A stretch of DNA of 64,000 bases from Hyphomicrobiaceae bacterium (lineage in GTDB: Bacteria > Pseudomonadota > Alphaproteobacteria > Rhizobiales > Hyphomicrobiaceae), in assembly GCA_021775735.1 (NCBI GenBank), contig JAJFHG010000068.1, positions 93,677-157,676 of the forward strand. The letters run 5' to 3'. A program made the position numbers and the translations under genes. Under the pieces are notes generated by a model. It was not told where the DNA came from, made no database searches, and saw only the letters and a program-made list of their open reading frames with translations. Below, piece by piece: positions 47,196-56,906 of this stretch. How positions within the stretch are numbered: position 1 is the stretch's first letter; each line of letters opens with the position of its first letter.

Positions 47196-49426
47196 ATGGC
47201 TTCCCTCGGTTGATAGAGTGCAATCCGTAACGCATTGAGGGTTACCGAAACTGATGACAATGACATGGCCAAAGCTGCAATAAGAGGTGTCACCCACCCC
47301 AAAATTGCAAGTGGCACAAAAATTAGGTTGTAGCCAAGTGCTAATGCGAAATTCTGCATAACAAGCGACTTGGCCTGCTTGGCTATAGAGAGCGTGAGTG
47401 CAACGGGTGCCAATTTTTCACCTTGAAACACGATGTCAGCAGCAACCTGACTGATATGGGATGCGGAAGCCGGAGACATCGATGCATGTGCCGCACCAAG
47501 TGAGGGCGCATCGTTGAGACCATCGCCAATCATAACAACTTTTTTGTGCTGATTTTTCAGCTTCTCCAGGTAAGAAACCTTTTCAGCAGGTGTTTGTTCG
47601 CCATGCCATCGTTCAATAGGCAAGGTGCGAACGGCTTCAGCAACACTTGAGCGACGATCACCCGACAGCACTTCCGGGCTATAGCCTTGCGTCTTAAGTG
47701 TTGCAAGAACCGTGGCAGCATCGTCTCTAAGCTCATCCTCGAAATGAAAATAGGTGGGTGTCGCGTTACCAAATTGATAGACAACGGTAGATGTCGCGTT
47801 TTGGTCTGAAGGTAAATGAGATGACAAGGATGGTGCACCAAGACGTCGCGCTTGTGGGCCGGTGCCTGTCGTAAGCCCAACGCCTGGTTCTTCGATCACG
47901 TCTTGAGCAGATGAAACGGTAATGCCGCGGCGTTGCGCTTCCGCGACCAAGGCCCGTGAATACGGGTGTGTGCTGCACAGCGCGAGCGAAGCTGCGTCGG
48001 CAATTTGTTGGTTGGAATAGTCTTCTGCGTTTTGGAGCGAGGGCGTCCCACGGGTCAGCGTACCTGTTTTGTCGAGTATGACGGTGTCGCAGTCTGCGAG
48101 ACGTTCAAGAGCATCAGGGCGTTTCAAAATAATGCCAGATTTCATTAACACTCCGGATGCAGCAACCTGAACTGCAGGTACAGCCAAGGCAAGAGCACAC
48201 GGACACGTGATGATGAGTACTGATATGGCGATTGGCAGAGCCTCCTGCCAATGCATTCCACTGAGCCACCAGCCAATGAATGTGGCTGCGGCGAATGTAT
48301 GAACCAGCGGCGCATAGTATCGGGCGGCGCGATCAGCAAGGTCCACATAGCGCCCGCGTTGCTGTTCTGCATTGGCCAGCAAGTCTGCAATTTCACAAAG
48401 CAGGGACTGATCTTCTGGTGCTGTGACCTTGATCACGAGGGGACCGGTCAGGCTCATGGTTCCTGCAAACACGGCATCATTCTGCGTGACAAGCTGCGGT
48501 ACAGATTCACCCGTAATGAGAGATTGGTCGACATCGCTTTGCCCATTAATCACATGTCCATCAACACTGATCCGTTCACCGGCGGCGATAAAAACATGTT
48601 GGCCCGGTTCCACATCTGCCAGCGACACTTTCTTTTGCCCGCCGTCAGGATCGACGACGGTAACAGCGGTTTGACGCAATTTTAGGAGGTTGCTTGCAGC
48701 ATTTGCGGCCCTGGACCGCACAAATTGATCGAGCAAACGGCCAAGAAGTAGAAACGTCAACAGCATGATTGCGGCGTCAAAATAAACCTGATCACCATGA
48801 ACGTAGGTCTGATAGAGGCTGAGCGCGGCTGTCAATAGAACGCCAATTGAGATCGGCACGTCCATGTTGACGCGACCATGTTTCACTGCTGTGAAGGCAG
48901 ATGAAAAGAAAGGTTGTCCGCCGTAGGCAATGGCGGGCAATGCAATGAGGGCCGACAACCAGTGAAACATCGACTGTACCGCCGCGCTCATATCGCCGTC
49001 TGTGCCAGACCACACAGAAACGGATAACAGCATGACGTTCATGGTTGCAAAAGCTGATACGCCGAGACGACGAGATAAATCTGCCAATCTATCTTTTTGA
49101 CCGGCATCTCTACTGTCGACTAATGCTGATGCAGAAAATCCGGCTTTGTTCAGGTCATCTATAAATACCTCAGCCTCAGCGGGTGTTGTCGTTGTGATAA
49201 CAACACGCCGTTGTGAGAGGTTGGCTCTAGCGGATACAACGTTAGAGTGTTCTTGAAGTGTGCGCTCGACAGTCCGCATGCAACCACCGCAATGCATATT
49301 GTCGACTGCCAAGATCAACGTCTGATCTGCAGATCTGGACGTGCCCTCTGCCACAGTATGAGGTTGTGCGTTCGGGGGGGCGTTTGTTTCAGGCGTACCC
49401 AAAACGGAGTTTACGGTTTGATCCAT
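47192..49426 (-). CDS. ccoI: Copper-transporting P-type ATPase CcoI
   Basis: A 744-residue P1B-type ATPase that supplies copper for cbb3 oxidase. The N-terminal metal-binding domain has VDNMHCGGCMRTVERTL; the transport Cys motif is ITCPCALALAVPAV; the phosphorylation site is VILDKTGTLTRG, with GDRRSSVAEA and VMIGDGLNDAPSLG. ATG 49426 with GGAG upstream is preferred over TTG 49447; the start overlaps ccoH by 16 bases. It belongs to ccoGHIS. Confidence 0.95.
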   Translation of the reverse strand: MDQTVNSVLGTPETNAPPNAQPHTVAEGTSRSADQTLILAVDNMHCGGCMRTVERTLQEHSNVVSARANLSQRRVVITTTTPAEAEVFIDDLNKAGFSASALVDSRDAGQKDRLADLSRRLGVSAFATMNVMLLSVSVWSGTDGDMSAAVQSMFHWLSALIALPAIAYGGQPFFSSAFTAVKHGRVNMDVPISIGVLLTAALSLYQTYVHGDQVYFDAAIMLLTFLLLGRLLDQFVRSRAANAASNLLKLRQTAVTVVDPDGGQKKVSLADVEPGQHVFIAAGERISVDGHVINGQSDVDQSLITGESVPQLVTQNDAVFAGTMSLTGPLVIKVTAPEDQSLLCEIADLLANAEQQRGRYVDLADRAARYYAPLVHTFAAATFIGWWLSGMHWQEALPIAISVLIITCPCALALAVPAVQVAASGVLMKSGIILKRPDALERLADCDTVILDKTGTLTRGTPSLQNAEDYSNQQIADAASLALCSTHPYSRALVAEAQRRGITVSSAQDVIEEPGVGLTTGTGPQARRLGAPSLSSHLPSDQNATSTVVYQFGNATPTYFHFEDELRDDAATVLATLKTQGYSPEVLSGDRRSSVAEAVRTLPIERWHGEQTPAEKVSYLEKLKNQHKKVVMIGDGLNDAPSLGAAHASMSPASASHISQVAADIVFQGEKLAPVALTLSIAKQAKSLVMQNFALALGYNLIFVPLAILGWVTPLIAALAMSLSSVSVTLNALRIALYQPREAI

Positions 49427-49914
49427 AACCGTCTCCGGGTTCGCCAAACCACTTCGGTATTTGAAGTTTTTTGTTTTGCCGCAACGTCAACGATGAATGA
49501 ACCAGATTTTGAGCCGCTGAGATCTGCACCGTACTCTCCAGGGCGATCCTCGCGAAACTCCAGCGACAAATCCTCATTTTTGTGAACAGGACGTGACAAC
49601 TCCCCTGTTAAGATGAGGTTGCGAACGGGTGCGCTTTCTTTGTTTTGGATGCGTAGGATGAGTCGATCCTGATTGTCAGAAAGCGAGATATCTTCTTTCC
49701 ATCCAAGTTTTTTTTGCTTTTCAGATTGAATGATGCGTTCGCCATAGTTCAAGCCTTTGCGATACGGTTGCTTGGAGACGATGCCGGTGTGTGTGGAAAC
49801 AGCGATTGCAATAAATGCAGCTTGCACTGCGATGAGGACGCCAAAAAACGCAACAAATCCAAGAATGACGCGACGTCCCGTCCACGGCTGGGTGTGCGAT
49901 GGCATGGCGGTCAT
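49411..49914 (-). CDS. ccoH: cbb3 oxidase maturation protein CcoH
   Basis: A 167-residue FixH/CcoH protein with one N-terminal membrane helix (RVILGFVAFFGVLIAVQAAF), then YRKGLNYGERIIQSEKQKKL, the family hallmark, and a periplasmic domain. It is required for cbb3 assembly and copper delivery. Its start overlaps the ccoG stop (TAATG) and its end overlaps ccoI. Confidence 0.93.
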   Translation of the reverse strand: MTAMPSHTQPWTGRRVILGFVAFFGVLIAVQAAFIAIAVSTHTGIVSKQPYRKGLNYGERIIQSEKQKKLGWKEDISLSDNQDRLILRIQNKESAPVRNLILTGELSRPVHKNEDLSLEFREDRPGEYGADLSGSKSGSFIVDVAAKQKTSNTEVVWRTRRRLWIKP

Positions 49915-51413
49915 TATTTTGGCCTCCGAAAACGGCTCAACCGGCGCGTTGTGCGATCGGCATCTTGATCCGTGACAGTGAAGACAAAACTCTCGCCCTG
50001 TTTATCGAGTTGGGGAAGGCTTTTCTTCGGCACAACAACAAAAATGCGAATTTCTCTTAGCACATCTGTTGGCACTTCAACCGTTTGATTTCCGTCTGGA
50101 TTGCCCGCGATACGCAAGCTGGCATCAGGAAGACCCGTCAATTCAACTTTGAATGTCCGTGGCTCATGTAACTTGTTCAGAATCTTGACGGTATAGCCGT
50201 TGCGTATATCACCGCTAGATAGCCGGACGAAGTAGGGGTTGCGGTCAGGAAGAACATTGACTTCCAGCAGGCTTCGATTTGCGAGAGCCCACAACATTAT
50301 TGCGCTAACGAGACCGATGAGACCCAAGTAGATAAGGGTCCGAGCGCGGAATATCTTTGGTTTGGATGTGCCACCTTTTTGGGCCGCCTCTTGGTTGGCA
50401 ATCGTTTCATAGGCAATCAGCCCTTGCGGTCGGCCAACGCGATTCATAATCGCGTCGCATGCATCAATGCACAGTGCGCATTGAATGCATTCCAACTGCG
50501 ATCCATCACGAATATCAATTCCCATTGGGCAGACCGCAACGCATGCTTTGCAGTCAACACAATCTCCGCGATTGTCCCAGCTATCACCTTTGTGATGTGA
50601 TCCGCGCGGGTCGCCACGCCAATCGCGATAGCCAACAAGGTAGGTGTCATGGTCAATCATGGCGCCTTGAATTCTTGGCCAGGGACACATGTAAATGCAA
50701 AGCTGCTCACGTGCTATCCCACCTAGGAGATAGGTCGTCCCTGCAAGGATGCCGAGAAATATGTACGCCACGTTTGGCGCCGTGCCGCTGATTAGTTCGC
50801 GGAGTAGAGTTGGGGCGTCTGCAAAGTAGAAAATGAAGGCTCCGCCCGTAAGCACGCCGATGAGAAGCCATGTTAGATGTGTTGCGAGTTTTTTGCTGAT
50901 CTTCTCGATGGTCCACGGCGCTTTATCCAAACGCATGCGCGCATTGCGATCACCCTGCCAGAACCTTTCAACGAAAATCATAAGGTCTGTCCAGACCGTC
51001 TGCGGGCAAAAATATCCGCACCAGACCCGACCCGCGATCGAAGTTGCAAGGAACAAAAGCAAGGCTGATAGAACAAGAAGGCCGGTCACAAAATAGAATT
51101 CCTGCGGCCAGATCTCCAAGCCGAACAGAAAAAAACGCTCATGCGCCATATCCAGAAGCACCGCCTGCGATGGCAAGTCAGGCCCTCGGTCCCATCGTAT
51201 CCACGGAACCAGATAGTAGATGCCCAATGTTATGAACATCAGAATCCACTTCAGCTTCCGGTATGATCCGTGGGCTAGTTTGGGATATATGGCTTGTCGC
51301 GTGGCATAGAGGCTACGATCCTCTTTCCGGTTGACAGCTTTGACGTCAATGGATGTTACGCTGGGCGTCGCCGCCGCTGGTTTTGGATCGTCGAGGAACT
51401 TGTTCTCTGACAT
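49914..51413 (-). CDS. ccoG: cbb3 oxidase accessory protein CcoG
   Basis: A 499-residue membrane iron-sulfur protein thought to reduce copper for cbb3 oxidase. Features: WVWCGYFCPQTVWTDL-like segment (GRVWCGYFCPQTVWTDLMIF), two 4Fe-4S motifs CVDCKACVAVCPMG and CIQCALCIDACD, and a C-terminal immunoglobulin-like domain. About five helices. ATG 51413 has AGGA six bases upstream; the longer frame to 51449 lies within ccoP. It starts seven bases after the ccoP stop. Confidence 0.93.
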   Translation of the reverse strand: MSENKFLDDPKPAAATPSVTSIDVKAVNRKEDRSLYATRQAIYPKLAHGSYRKLKWILMFITLGIYYLVPWIRWDRGPDLPSQAVLLDMAHERFFLFGLEIWPQEFYFVTGLLVLSALLLFLATSIAGRVWCGYFCPQTVWTDLMIFVERFWQGDRNARMRLDKAPWTIEKISKKLATHLTWLLIGVLTGGAFIFYFADAPTLLRELISGTAPNVAYIFLGILAGTTYLLGGIAREQLCIYMCPWPRIQGAMIDHDTYLVGYRDWRGDPRGSHHKGDSWDNRGDCVDCKACVAVCPMGIDIRDGSQLECIQCALCIDACDAIMNRVGRPQGLIAYETIANQEAAQKGGTSKPKIFRARTLIYLGLIGLVSAIMLWALANRSLLEVNVLPDRNPYFVRLSSGDIRNGYTVKILNKLHEPRTFKVELTGLPDASLRIAGNPDGNQTVEVPTDVLREIRIFVVVPKKSLPQLDKQGESFVFTVTDQDADRTTRRLSRFRRPK

Positions 51414-51420
51414 GCCATTC

Positions 51421-52287
51421 CTATTGGCCACCACCAAGGCTGTGTACATAAACCGTTAATGCTTTGATCGTGAGAGGGTCAAGGCGACCTTCCCAAGCCG
51501 GCATTTTTCCGCCGCGTCCTGTGTGGACGGATTGCACGACGTCTGCTTTTTCGGATCCAAACAACCAAACGGAGTCTGCGAGATTAGGCGCACCAAGCTC
51601 TTGGTTGCCTTTTCCATCTTCTCCATGACACGAAACGCATTGCTCTGCAAAAACCGTTTTGCCGCGACCTGAAGCAGCGGCATCCTTGCTTAGGCCTGAC
51701 AAAGACAAAACATATTCAGACACGTCGCTGATTTGCTTCTTGTCGAGGGCTTCATCAATGCCAAATCTTGGCATTGCATTATTTCTGGTCTCCTCATGAT
51801 CAGAACGAATGCCATGACGAATGGTTTTTTGAATGCTTTCGAACGAGCCGCCCCAGATCCAATCATCGTCATTCAGATTGGGATAGCCCTTAAAGCCTTG
51901 TGCGCCACGTCCATGACACGGTGCGCAGTTTTCACCAAAGACGGTTCGACCACTCGCGGTTGCAAAGCGCAACAAGTCAGGATTGGCCGCAACGGCGTTC
52001 AAAGGCGTTGTTTCAAGCCCTGACCACATCTTGCTTTGCGCTTTTTTCCCGTCCTCAATCTGTTGGGTTACGGCGGCGCGCTGGCTGTAGCCGAGCAAAC
52101 CTTTTGTGTAGTCATTGACCATTGGCCAGGCCGGATATGCAATCATATATCCGATCCCCCAGATGATGGTGGCGATCCATGTGTAAAGCCACCATTTTGG
52201 CAGGGGCTTGTTCAGCTCACGCAGATCATCGTCCCAAACATGTCCTGTTGTTTCAATGCCGGTTACTTCATCTACGTCTTTGCTCAT
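51421..52287 (-). CDS. ccoP: cbb3 oxidase diheme subunit CcoP
   Basis: A 288-residue membrane-anchored cytochrome c with two heme sites: CAPCHGRGAQG and CVSCHGEDGKG. The N-terminal part has GHVWDDDLRELNKPLPKWW and the membrane helix LYTWIATIIWGIGYMIAYPA. It passes electrons to CcoO/CcoN. ATG 52287 with GGTGAG upstream is preferred; a GTG at 52296 overlapping the ccoQ stop is possible. Confidence 0.95.
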   Translation of the reverse strand: MSKDVDEVTGIETTGHVWDDDLRELNKPLPKWWLYTWIATIIWGIGYMIAYPAWPMVNDYTKGLLGYSQRAAVTQQIEDGKKAQSKMWSGLETTPLNAVAANPDLLRFATASGRTVFGENCAPCHGRGAQGFKGYPNLNDDDWIWGGSFESIQKTIRHGIRSDHEETRNNAMPRFGIDEALDKKQISDVSEYVLSLSGLSKDAAASGRGKTVFAEQCVSCHGEDGKGNQELGAPNLADSVWLFGSEKADVVQSVHTGRGGKMPAWEGRLDPLTIKALTVYVHSLGGGQ

Positions 52288-52292
52288 CTTGC

Positions 52293-52469
52293 TCACCGTT
52301 CGTCTTCGTAACTATTTGGGGTATCGAGGTCTAACGCGCTTCGTTGCGCCCGCTCTAGTTTTTCCTTGGTCGTTGGCATCAAAACATAGATGATGACAGC
52401 CAAAAATAAGGCGATGAACAGCAGCAGAGAACTTACCTGACTGAAGGTCGCAACTGTATCATAGGTCAT
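52293..52469 (-). CDS. ccoQ: cbb3 oxidase small subunit CcoQ
   Basis: A 58-residue CcoQ read directly from the minus strand. It begins MTYDTVATFSQ, has one membrane helix (VSSLLLFIALFLAVIIYVLM) and ends with a charged tail containing LDLDTPNSYEDER. CcoQ stabilises the oxidase complex. It lies between ccoO and ccoP in the canonical NOQP order, with 18 bases to ccoO and its stop touching the ccoP start region. Confidence 0.93.
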   Translation of the reverse strand: MTYDTVATFSQVSSLLLFIALFLAVIIYVLMPTTKEKLERAQRSALDLDTPNSYEDER

Positions 52470-52487
52470 AACGCGTTCACCGTTTGG

Positions 52488-53213
52488 TTAGCGAAGGTTC
52501 GGTCCAGATTGGTCGAACGTCGCAAAGTCAACAAGAGTTCCGAGCATCTGCAGGTATGCAATGAGTGCATCAAGCTCGGTCAGTTCTTCGGCATTGTTGT
52601 CGAAGTTTCCAACTTTTGCTTTCGGGTATCTTTCTAGCATCGCATCAACTTCGTCATGGTCGGGGTCGACCTGCGCTTCCACGTCTTGTACAGCATTGGC
52701 GATCATTTCGTCAGAGTAGGGCACGCCTACAATGCGCAATGCTCTCATATTGGCTGCGATCTTTTTGTAATCAAGCTTCGTTTTCGCAAGCCAAGGATAT
52801 CCGGGCATAATGCTTTCAGGCACCACAGCGCGTGGATTGATCATGTGCTCGGCATGCCATTGGTTTGAATACTTACCACCAACGCGCGCCAAGTCAGGAC
52901 CTGTCCGCTTAGACCCCCATTGAAATGGATGGTCGTACATGCTTTCCGCCGCGAGGCTGTAATGACCATAGCGCTCCACTTCGTCCTTTAGAGTGCGGAT
53001 CATTTGGCTATGGCAGGTATAACAACCTTCACGCACATAAATATCGCGACCAGCTTGCTCGAGCGGAGAGTAGGGTCTCATCCCCTGTACTTTCTCGATC
53101 GTGCTTTCAACCAAAAATAACGGTACGATCTGAACAAGGCCACCAACCGTAACAACGAGAAGTGCGCAGATCAGCAACAGCATGGAGTTCTTTTCAAGAA
53201 CAGTGTGATTCAT
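52488..53213 (-). CDS. ccoO: cbb3 oxidase monoheme subunit CcoO
   Basis: A 241-residue membrane-anchored monoheme cytochrome c. After the anchor ([20 protein letters not shown]) come [20 protein letters not shown], the heme site [31 protein letters not shown] and the axial Met region [13 protein letters not shown] 53213 gives the standard start MNHTVLEKN; the longer frame to 53300 lies in ccoN. It follows ccoN by 13 bases. Confidence 0.96.
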   Translation of the reverse strand: MNHTVLEKNSMLLLICALLVVTVGGLVQIVPLFLVESTIEKVQGMRPYSPLEQAGRDIYVREGCYTCHSQMIRTLKDEVERYGHYSLAAESMYDHPFQWGSKRTGPDLARVGGKYSNQWHAEHMINPRAVVPESIMPGYPWLAKTKLDYKKIAANMRALRIVGVPYSDEMIANAVQDVEAQVDPDHDEVDAMLERYPKAKVGNFDNNAEELTELDALIAYLQMLGTLVDFATFDQSGPNLR

Positions 53214-53226
53214 TTCTCGAACTTTC

Positions 53227-54900
53227 TCATTCTGCCGGATTGAGGCGCAGCTCAGGTGCAGCTGCGACGCGAGGTTGTTCGGCGGCATCACGAGACTCAT
53301 CGCCTCGAATTGTGCGCCAAATATTGTACGCCATGATCAGTGAGCCCAAGATAAACAATAAGCCACCGGTTGCACGTATGATGTAGTAGGGATGCATGGC
53401 CTCAACGGTTTCAACAAACGAGTAGGATAAGAAGCCGAGTTTGTCATAGGCCCGCCACATCAGTCCCTGCATGATTCCAGAAACCCACATCGACGTAATG
53501 TAGAGCAGGATGCCGATTGTCGAGACCCAGAAGTGCCATTCAACGAGGCGAATGGAATACAGCGCTTTGCGTTTCCACAACCATGGAACCAGACAATAGA
53601 TGGCACCGAAGGAAACCATGGCAACCCAGCCCAGAGCACCTGAGTGAACGTGTCCAATCGTCCAATCGGTGTAGTGGGACAGAGAGTTGACAGCCTTGAT
53701 GCTCATAACCGGACCTTCAAACGTTGACATTCCATAGAATGCCACCGAGACAACCAGCAATCGAACAACTGGGTCGGTACGCAGTTTGTCCCAAGCGCCA
53801 GACAACGTCATAAGACCGTTGATCATGCCACCCCAGGACGGCTTCCACAGCATGATCGAGAAGGCCATGCCCAGTGTTTGTGTCCACTCAGGGAGCGCGG
53901 TGTAGTGAAGGTGGTGTGGTCCGGCCCAAATATACAGGAAGATCAGCGACCAGAAGTGTACGATGGATAGGCGATATGAGTAGACCGGACGCTCAACCCG
54001 TTTGGGGATGAAGTAGTACATGATGCCAAGGAAGCCGGCTGTCAGGAAGAACCCGACCGCGTTGTGACCGTACCACCATTGCGTCATGGCATCCTGGACA
54101 CCTGCGAAAACAATGTAGCTTTTAGGCTCCCATATCGAAACAGGTACGGCGAGATTGTTCACGACGTGAAGCATCGCAACGGTCACGATAAAGCTGAGGT
54201 AGAACCAGTTGGCGACATAGATATGCGGTTCTTTGCGCTTCCAAAGGGTGGCCAGAAAAACGAGCAGATAGACAACCCAGACCATCGTCAGAAACAAATC
54301 TGCATACCAAACCGGTTCGGCATATTCCTTGCCATCAGTAATACCCAACAGGTAGCCGGTGCCCGCTATCAGAATAAACAAGTTATAGCCAACAACAACG
54401 AACCAAGGCGACCACAGCCCGGCTAGTCGGGCCTTACAGGTGCGCTGAACAACATAAAATGACGTTCCGATAAGGACGTTTCCGCCGAATGCGAAAATGA
54501 CCGCTGATGTGTGCAGGGGACGTAGGCGACCAAAGCTAGTCCACGGAAGGTCAAAGTTGAGTGCAGGAAATGCGAGCTGCCATGCGATAATATCGCCAAC
54601 GACAAAGCCTGCAATGCCCCAAAAGATGGCTGCGATGGTTGCAAATCTAATTGGCGCGTCGTGATAGTTTACTGCATCACTGCTGCTTAAAGGGCTTGGC
54701 GCCCCGTCGTCTTGCGCCATATGCGACAGAATAAAATAGATTGACGCTGCTGCTGTGGCGGCGAGACACCAACCGTGAAACGACATACCGCCACTTGGTG
54801 AGCCAACACCTATCGAAATACCTACGAAGGCCATTGCGATGGCAAAAATGATTGCCATCAAACTGCCAAATGTCGCTTTTTCCGCCCGGGTGTCTGGCAT
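53227..54900 (-). CDS. ccoN: cbb3 oxidase catalytic subunit CcoN
   Basis: A 557-residue heme-copper oxidase subunit that reduces oxygen at the heme b3-CuB centre. Heme and copper ligands are found in [51 protein letters not shown] and [17 protein letters not shown]. About 14 helices, of which the first two (before [11 protein letters not shown]) extend the usual core at the N-terminus. AGGGA lies eight bases before the ATG. It heads ccoNOQPGHIS, downstream of a perfect FNR box. Confidence 0.97.
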   Translation of the reverse strand: MPDTRAEKATFGSLMAIIFAIAMAFVGISIGVGSPSGGMSFHGWCLAATAAASIYFILSHMAQDDGAPSPLSSSDAVNYHDAPIRFATIAAIFWGIAGFVVGDIIAWQLAFPALNFDLPWTSFGRLRPLHTSAVIFAFGGNVLIGTSFYVVQRTCKARLAGLWSPWFVVVGYNLFILIAGTGYLLGITDGKEYAEPVWYADLFLTMVWVVYLLVFLATLWKRKEPHIYVANWFYLSFIVTVAMLHVVNNLAVPVSIWEPKSYIVFAGVQDAMTQWWYGHNAVGFFLTAGFLGIMYYFIPKRVERPVYSYRLSIVHFWSLIFLYIWAGPHHLHYTALPEWTQTLGMAFSIMLWKPSWGGMINGLMTLSGAWDKLRTDPVVRLLVVSVAFYGMSTFEGPVMSIKAVNSLSHYTDWTIGHVHSGALGWVAMVSFGAIYCLVPWLWKRKALYSIRLVEWHFWVSTIGILLYITSMWVSGIMQGLMWRAYDKLGFLSYSFVETVEAMHPYYIIRATGGLLFILGSLIMAYNIWRTIRGDESRDAAEQPRVAAAPELRLNPAE

Positions 54901-54970
54901 TGCGCATCCCTAAATGTTTCTAGCTGGAACAAGTTCCTGGAGTTGTGATCTATAAGCTATATTGCTTGCC

Positions 54971-54984
54971 TTGATCTGGATCAA
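54971..54984. promoter_or_regulatory. Perfect FNR/FixK box between ccoN and a divergent gene
   Basis: TTGATCTGGATCAA is an exact match to the FNR-family consensus TTGAT-N4-ATCAA. Its centre is about 77 bases before the ccoN ATG; a -10-like TATAGAT lies on the minus strand at 54954-54948. It also faces the hemerythrin-like gene 135 bases away on the plus strand. Activation of the cco operon by the nearby FnrN at low oxygen is the natural inference. Confidence 0.88.
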
Positions 54985-55118
54985 GGTGAGGCAATGATGC
55001 AGATCAAAGCAACTTCCCATCGTCTGCAATAGTCTGGAAGTCTCAGTTTGATCGGTCTCTCTCCCACCATATCTCAAGGTTTGGAGGCGTCAAACGTGAA
55101 AGTTTCGGAAAAAGTGGC

Positions 55119-55640
55119 ATGCCCAAAAGAACGATCAAGGCGCTACAAGGTACCTCTTCAGTCTTCCCGGGCCGTTCCTCCGATCTTAGTCCTATGGAGA
55201 ACGCACACGGTGTGTTGAATGACGCCTATGCGATGCAATTGTCGACTTGCGACCTCCTTGAAGAAATAGCTGATAACCTGCCGGCTTCGCCACATGTACA
55301 GGTGTCACAATCACTAATCTCAATACTACAAGGAAGCGAGGCTAAAAAAATAATCGAAGAAGAAGAACGATTGTTCTTATTTCTGGAAAAAGAGTACGAA
55401 AAAAATATTTTTGTTGTGAATTTCATAAACAGGATGCGTGTTGAGCGCCAACAAGACGAGGACTTAGTAAGTGAGCTTGTTAGCGCGTTGGAAACAATTT
55501 TACAAACGAAGACTGTTCGTGAGCCAGAGTCATTTGGCTATATGTTAAGGGGTTTCTTTGAAGCGAAGCGACGTCAAATCGGTTTAAAAAAATCTGTGTT
55601 GTTGCTGTTGGTGGAACAGACACTGAAAGGAGAGACGTAA
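55119..55640 (+). CDS. Hemerythrin-like helical protein lacking iron ligands
   Basis: A 173-residue all-helical protein. Its pattern follows hemerythrin-like domains: AYAMQLSTCDLLEEIADNLP, then EEEERLFLFLEKEYE, RMRVERQQDEDLVSEL and FGYMLRGFFEAKRRQI. In that alignment (made from memory of the family) the His ligands are replaced: Ala/Tyr in helix 1, Lys-Ile before EEEE, Arg in MRVER and Gln in RRQI. It therefore probably binds no di-iron centre. It is divergent from ccoN across the FNR box and beside fnrN, which suggests a redox-linked regulatory or assembly role. A GTG in another frame with a better ribosome binding site lies just upstream. Confidence 0.65.
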   Translation: MPKRTIKALQGTSSVFPGRSSDLSPMENAHGVLNDAYAMQLSTCDLLEEIADNLPASPHVQVSQSLISILQGSEAKKIIEEEERLFLFLEKEYEKNIFVVNFINRMRVERQQDEDLVSELVSALETILQTKTVREPESFGYMLRGFFEAKRRQIGLKKSVLLLLVEQTLKGET

Positions 55641-55714
55641 CACCGGCGACAAGATGTGAATTTAATTTCATTTATGTTTTGCCCACACGGCATCTTTTCT
55701 TAGCTCATGACGTT

Positions 55715-56425
55715 TTATTGGCCCGATGCAACAATATTCATGTGCTCAAGGTTAGGAATGACGACTGTTCTTCCACCCTCAAGGCGTATCAAACCTTCGT
55801 TTTTCAAGCGGCTCAATTGACGACTCACGGTTTCAGTTGTCAGTCCGAGAAAATCGGCAATGTCTGAACGCGTTAGAGGCAAGTTGAGCGACACGAAATT
55901 TGTATCGTGTGCGGCTCCACACCCGTCATCTAAGTTGCGCTGTCCTACCAATAGGAGAAAGCTTGCAATTTTTTCGCGCGCAGATTTTCGACCTAACAGC
56001 AGCATCCATTGTCTGGCGGCATCCAATTCATCAAGTGTATGCTTTAAGAGATTGTCCTGTAAGTCAGGGTACAATAGCGAGATCGCTTCAAATTCCGAGC
56101 GCGGATAAGAGCACAATTTCACATCTGTTACAGCCTCGGCAACATAGGTGCATGTGTTTTTAAAAGGTCGCCCAAGAAAATCAGAAGCGAACTGCAGGCC
56201 GACTATTTGCGAACGACCGTCAGGCAGACCATTCGTGAGTTTGACGATGCCCGATACGATGTTGGCAAGCGGCGGCGCCTCATCGAGTGGTGATAGAATG
56301 ATCTCACCAGCGCGTATGGTCCTGTCGCGAGCGATGGAATTTAAACTGGTCAGCGCTTCAGCAGGTAAGGCACCACAGATGGCACGGTGGCGGATTGCAC
56401 ACGTCTGACACCGTAAGGGTTCCAT
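55715..56425 (-). CDS. fnrN: FnrN-type oxygen-responsive regulator (Crp/Fnr family)
   Basis: A 236-residue Crp/Fnr transcription factor. The N-terminal cysteines Cys6-x2-Cys9-x7-Cys17 plus Cys105 match the 4Fe-4S ligands of FnrN/FixK-type oxygen sensors. Residues 35-150 form the cyclic-nucleotide-fold domain and dimer helix; the C-terminal helix-turn-helix is LTRSDIADFLGLTTETVSRQ with the recognition residues ETVSR typical for TTGAT sites. It is convergent with the hemerythrin-like gene and should activate the cco operon when oxygen is low. Confidence 0.93.
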   Translation of the reverse strand: MEPLRCQTCAIRHRAICGALPAEALTSLNSIARDRTIRAGEIILSPLDEAPPLANIVSGIVKLTNGLPDGRSQIVGLQFASDFLGRPFKNTCTYVAEAVTDVKLCSYPRSEFEAISLLYPDLQDNLLKHTLDELDAARQWMLLLGRKSAREKIASFLLLVGQRNLDDGCGAAHDTNFVSLNLPLTRSDIADFLGLTTETVSRQLSRLKNEGLIRLEGGRTVVIPNLEHMNIVASGQ

Positions 56426-56633
56426 ACAGCTCCGCTCCCACGTCCAAATGCGCCATATAAATGGAATATCTACATTGGACGCCTTTCTCGCGGGCGGATC
56501 AACGGCTAAATCGTAGCAGCGTCAACACGACATAACGTGTGATACTACGAACGTCGAACATTGACCTCAATCGACGACGAATTGGGGTCAAATCAGCTCA
56601 TCATGCGTCAGCTAAAAGATGGAGTTAATTTTT

Positions 56634-56906
56634 ATGGATGCGCACGCTTGGCCCTCCCTTTATCCAGCGATTATTTTGGGGCTTTTTGTTAGCTTTAGCT
56701 TTGGACCGTTTAGCATGCTGAGGTCAGCGGTTGGCGCAGGCGGGGGATTGCTTGGTGGTGCAACAGCCTATCACGCACTCAAAGCATTTGCGTTTGGTGC
56801 TGGGCCGTTTGCGACGGTTGTAACATTTGCCGCAAGCGCAATTGTAGCCTGGATAATATTGAAGATCTTGGACCGGGCGGCCCTCTCCAAAAACACGAAG
56901 CAATAA
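56634..56906 (+). CDS. Small two-helix membrane protein
   Basis: A 90-residue protein with two or three hydrophobic segments (YPAIILGLFVSFSFGPFSML and FATVVTFAASAIVAWIILKI) separated by a Gly-rich loop (GAGGGLLGGATAYHALKAF). I do not recognise the family. ATG 56634 has GGAG about ten bases upstream, preferred over ATG 56619. It is divergent from fnrN and upstream of the RND pump, from which a gap of nearly 400 bases separates it. Confidence 0.65.
   Translation: MDAHAWPSLYPAIILGLFVSFSFGPFSMLRSAVGAGGGLLGGATAYHALKAFAFGAGPFATVVTFAASAIVAWIILKILDRAALSKNTKQ

Noticed and set aside
56561..56574. TTGACCTCAATCGA as a second FNR box between fnrN and the small membrane protein
   Set aside because: It departs from TTGAT-N4-ATCAA at two conserved positions and is 136 bases from the fnrN start, so I do not call it.
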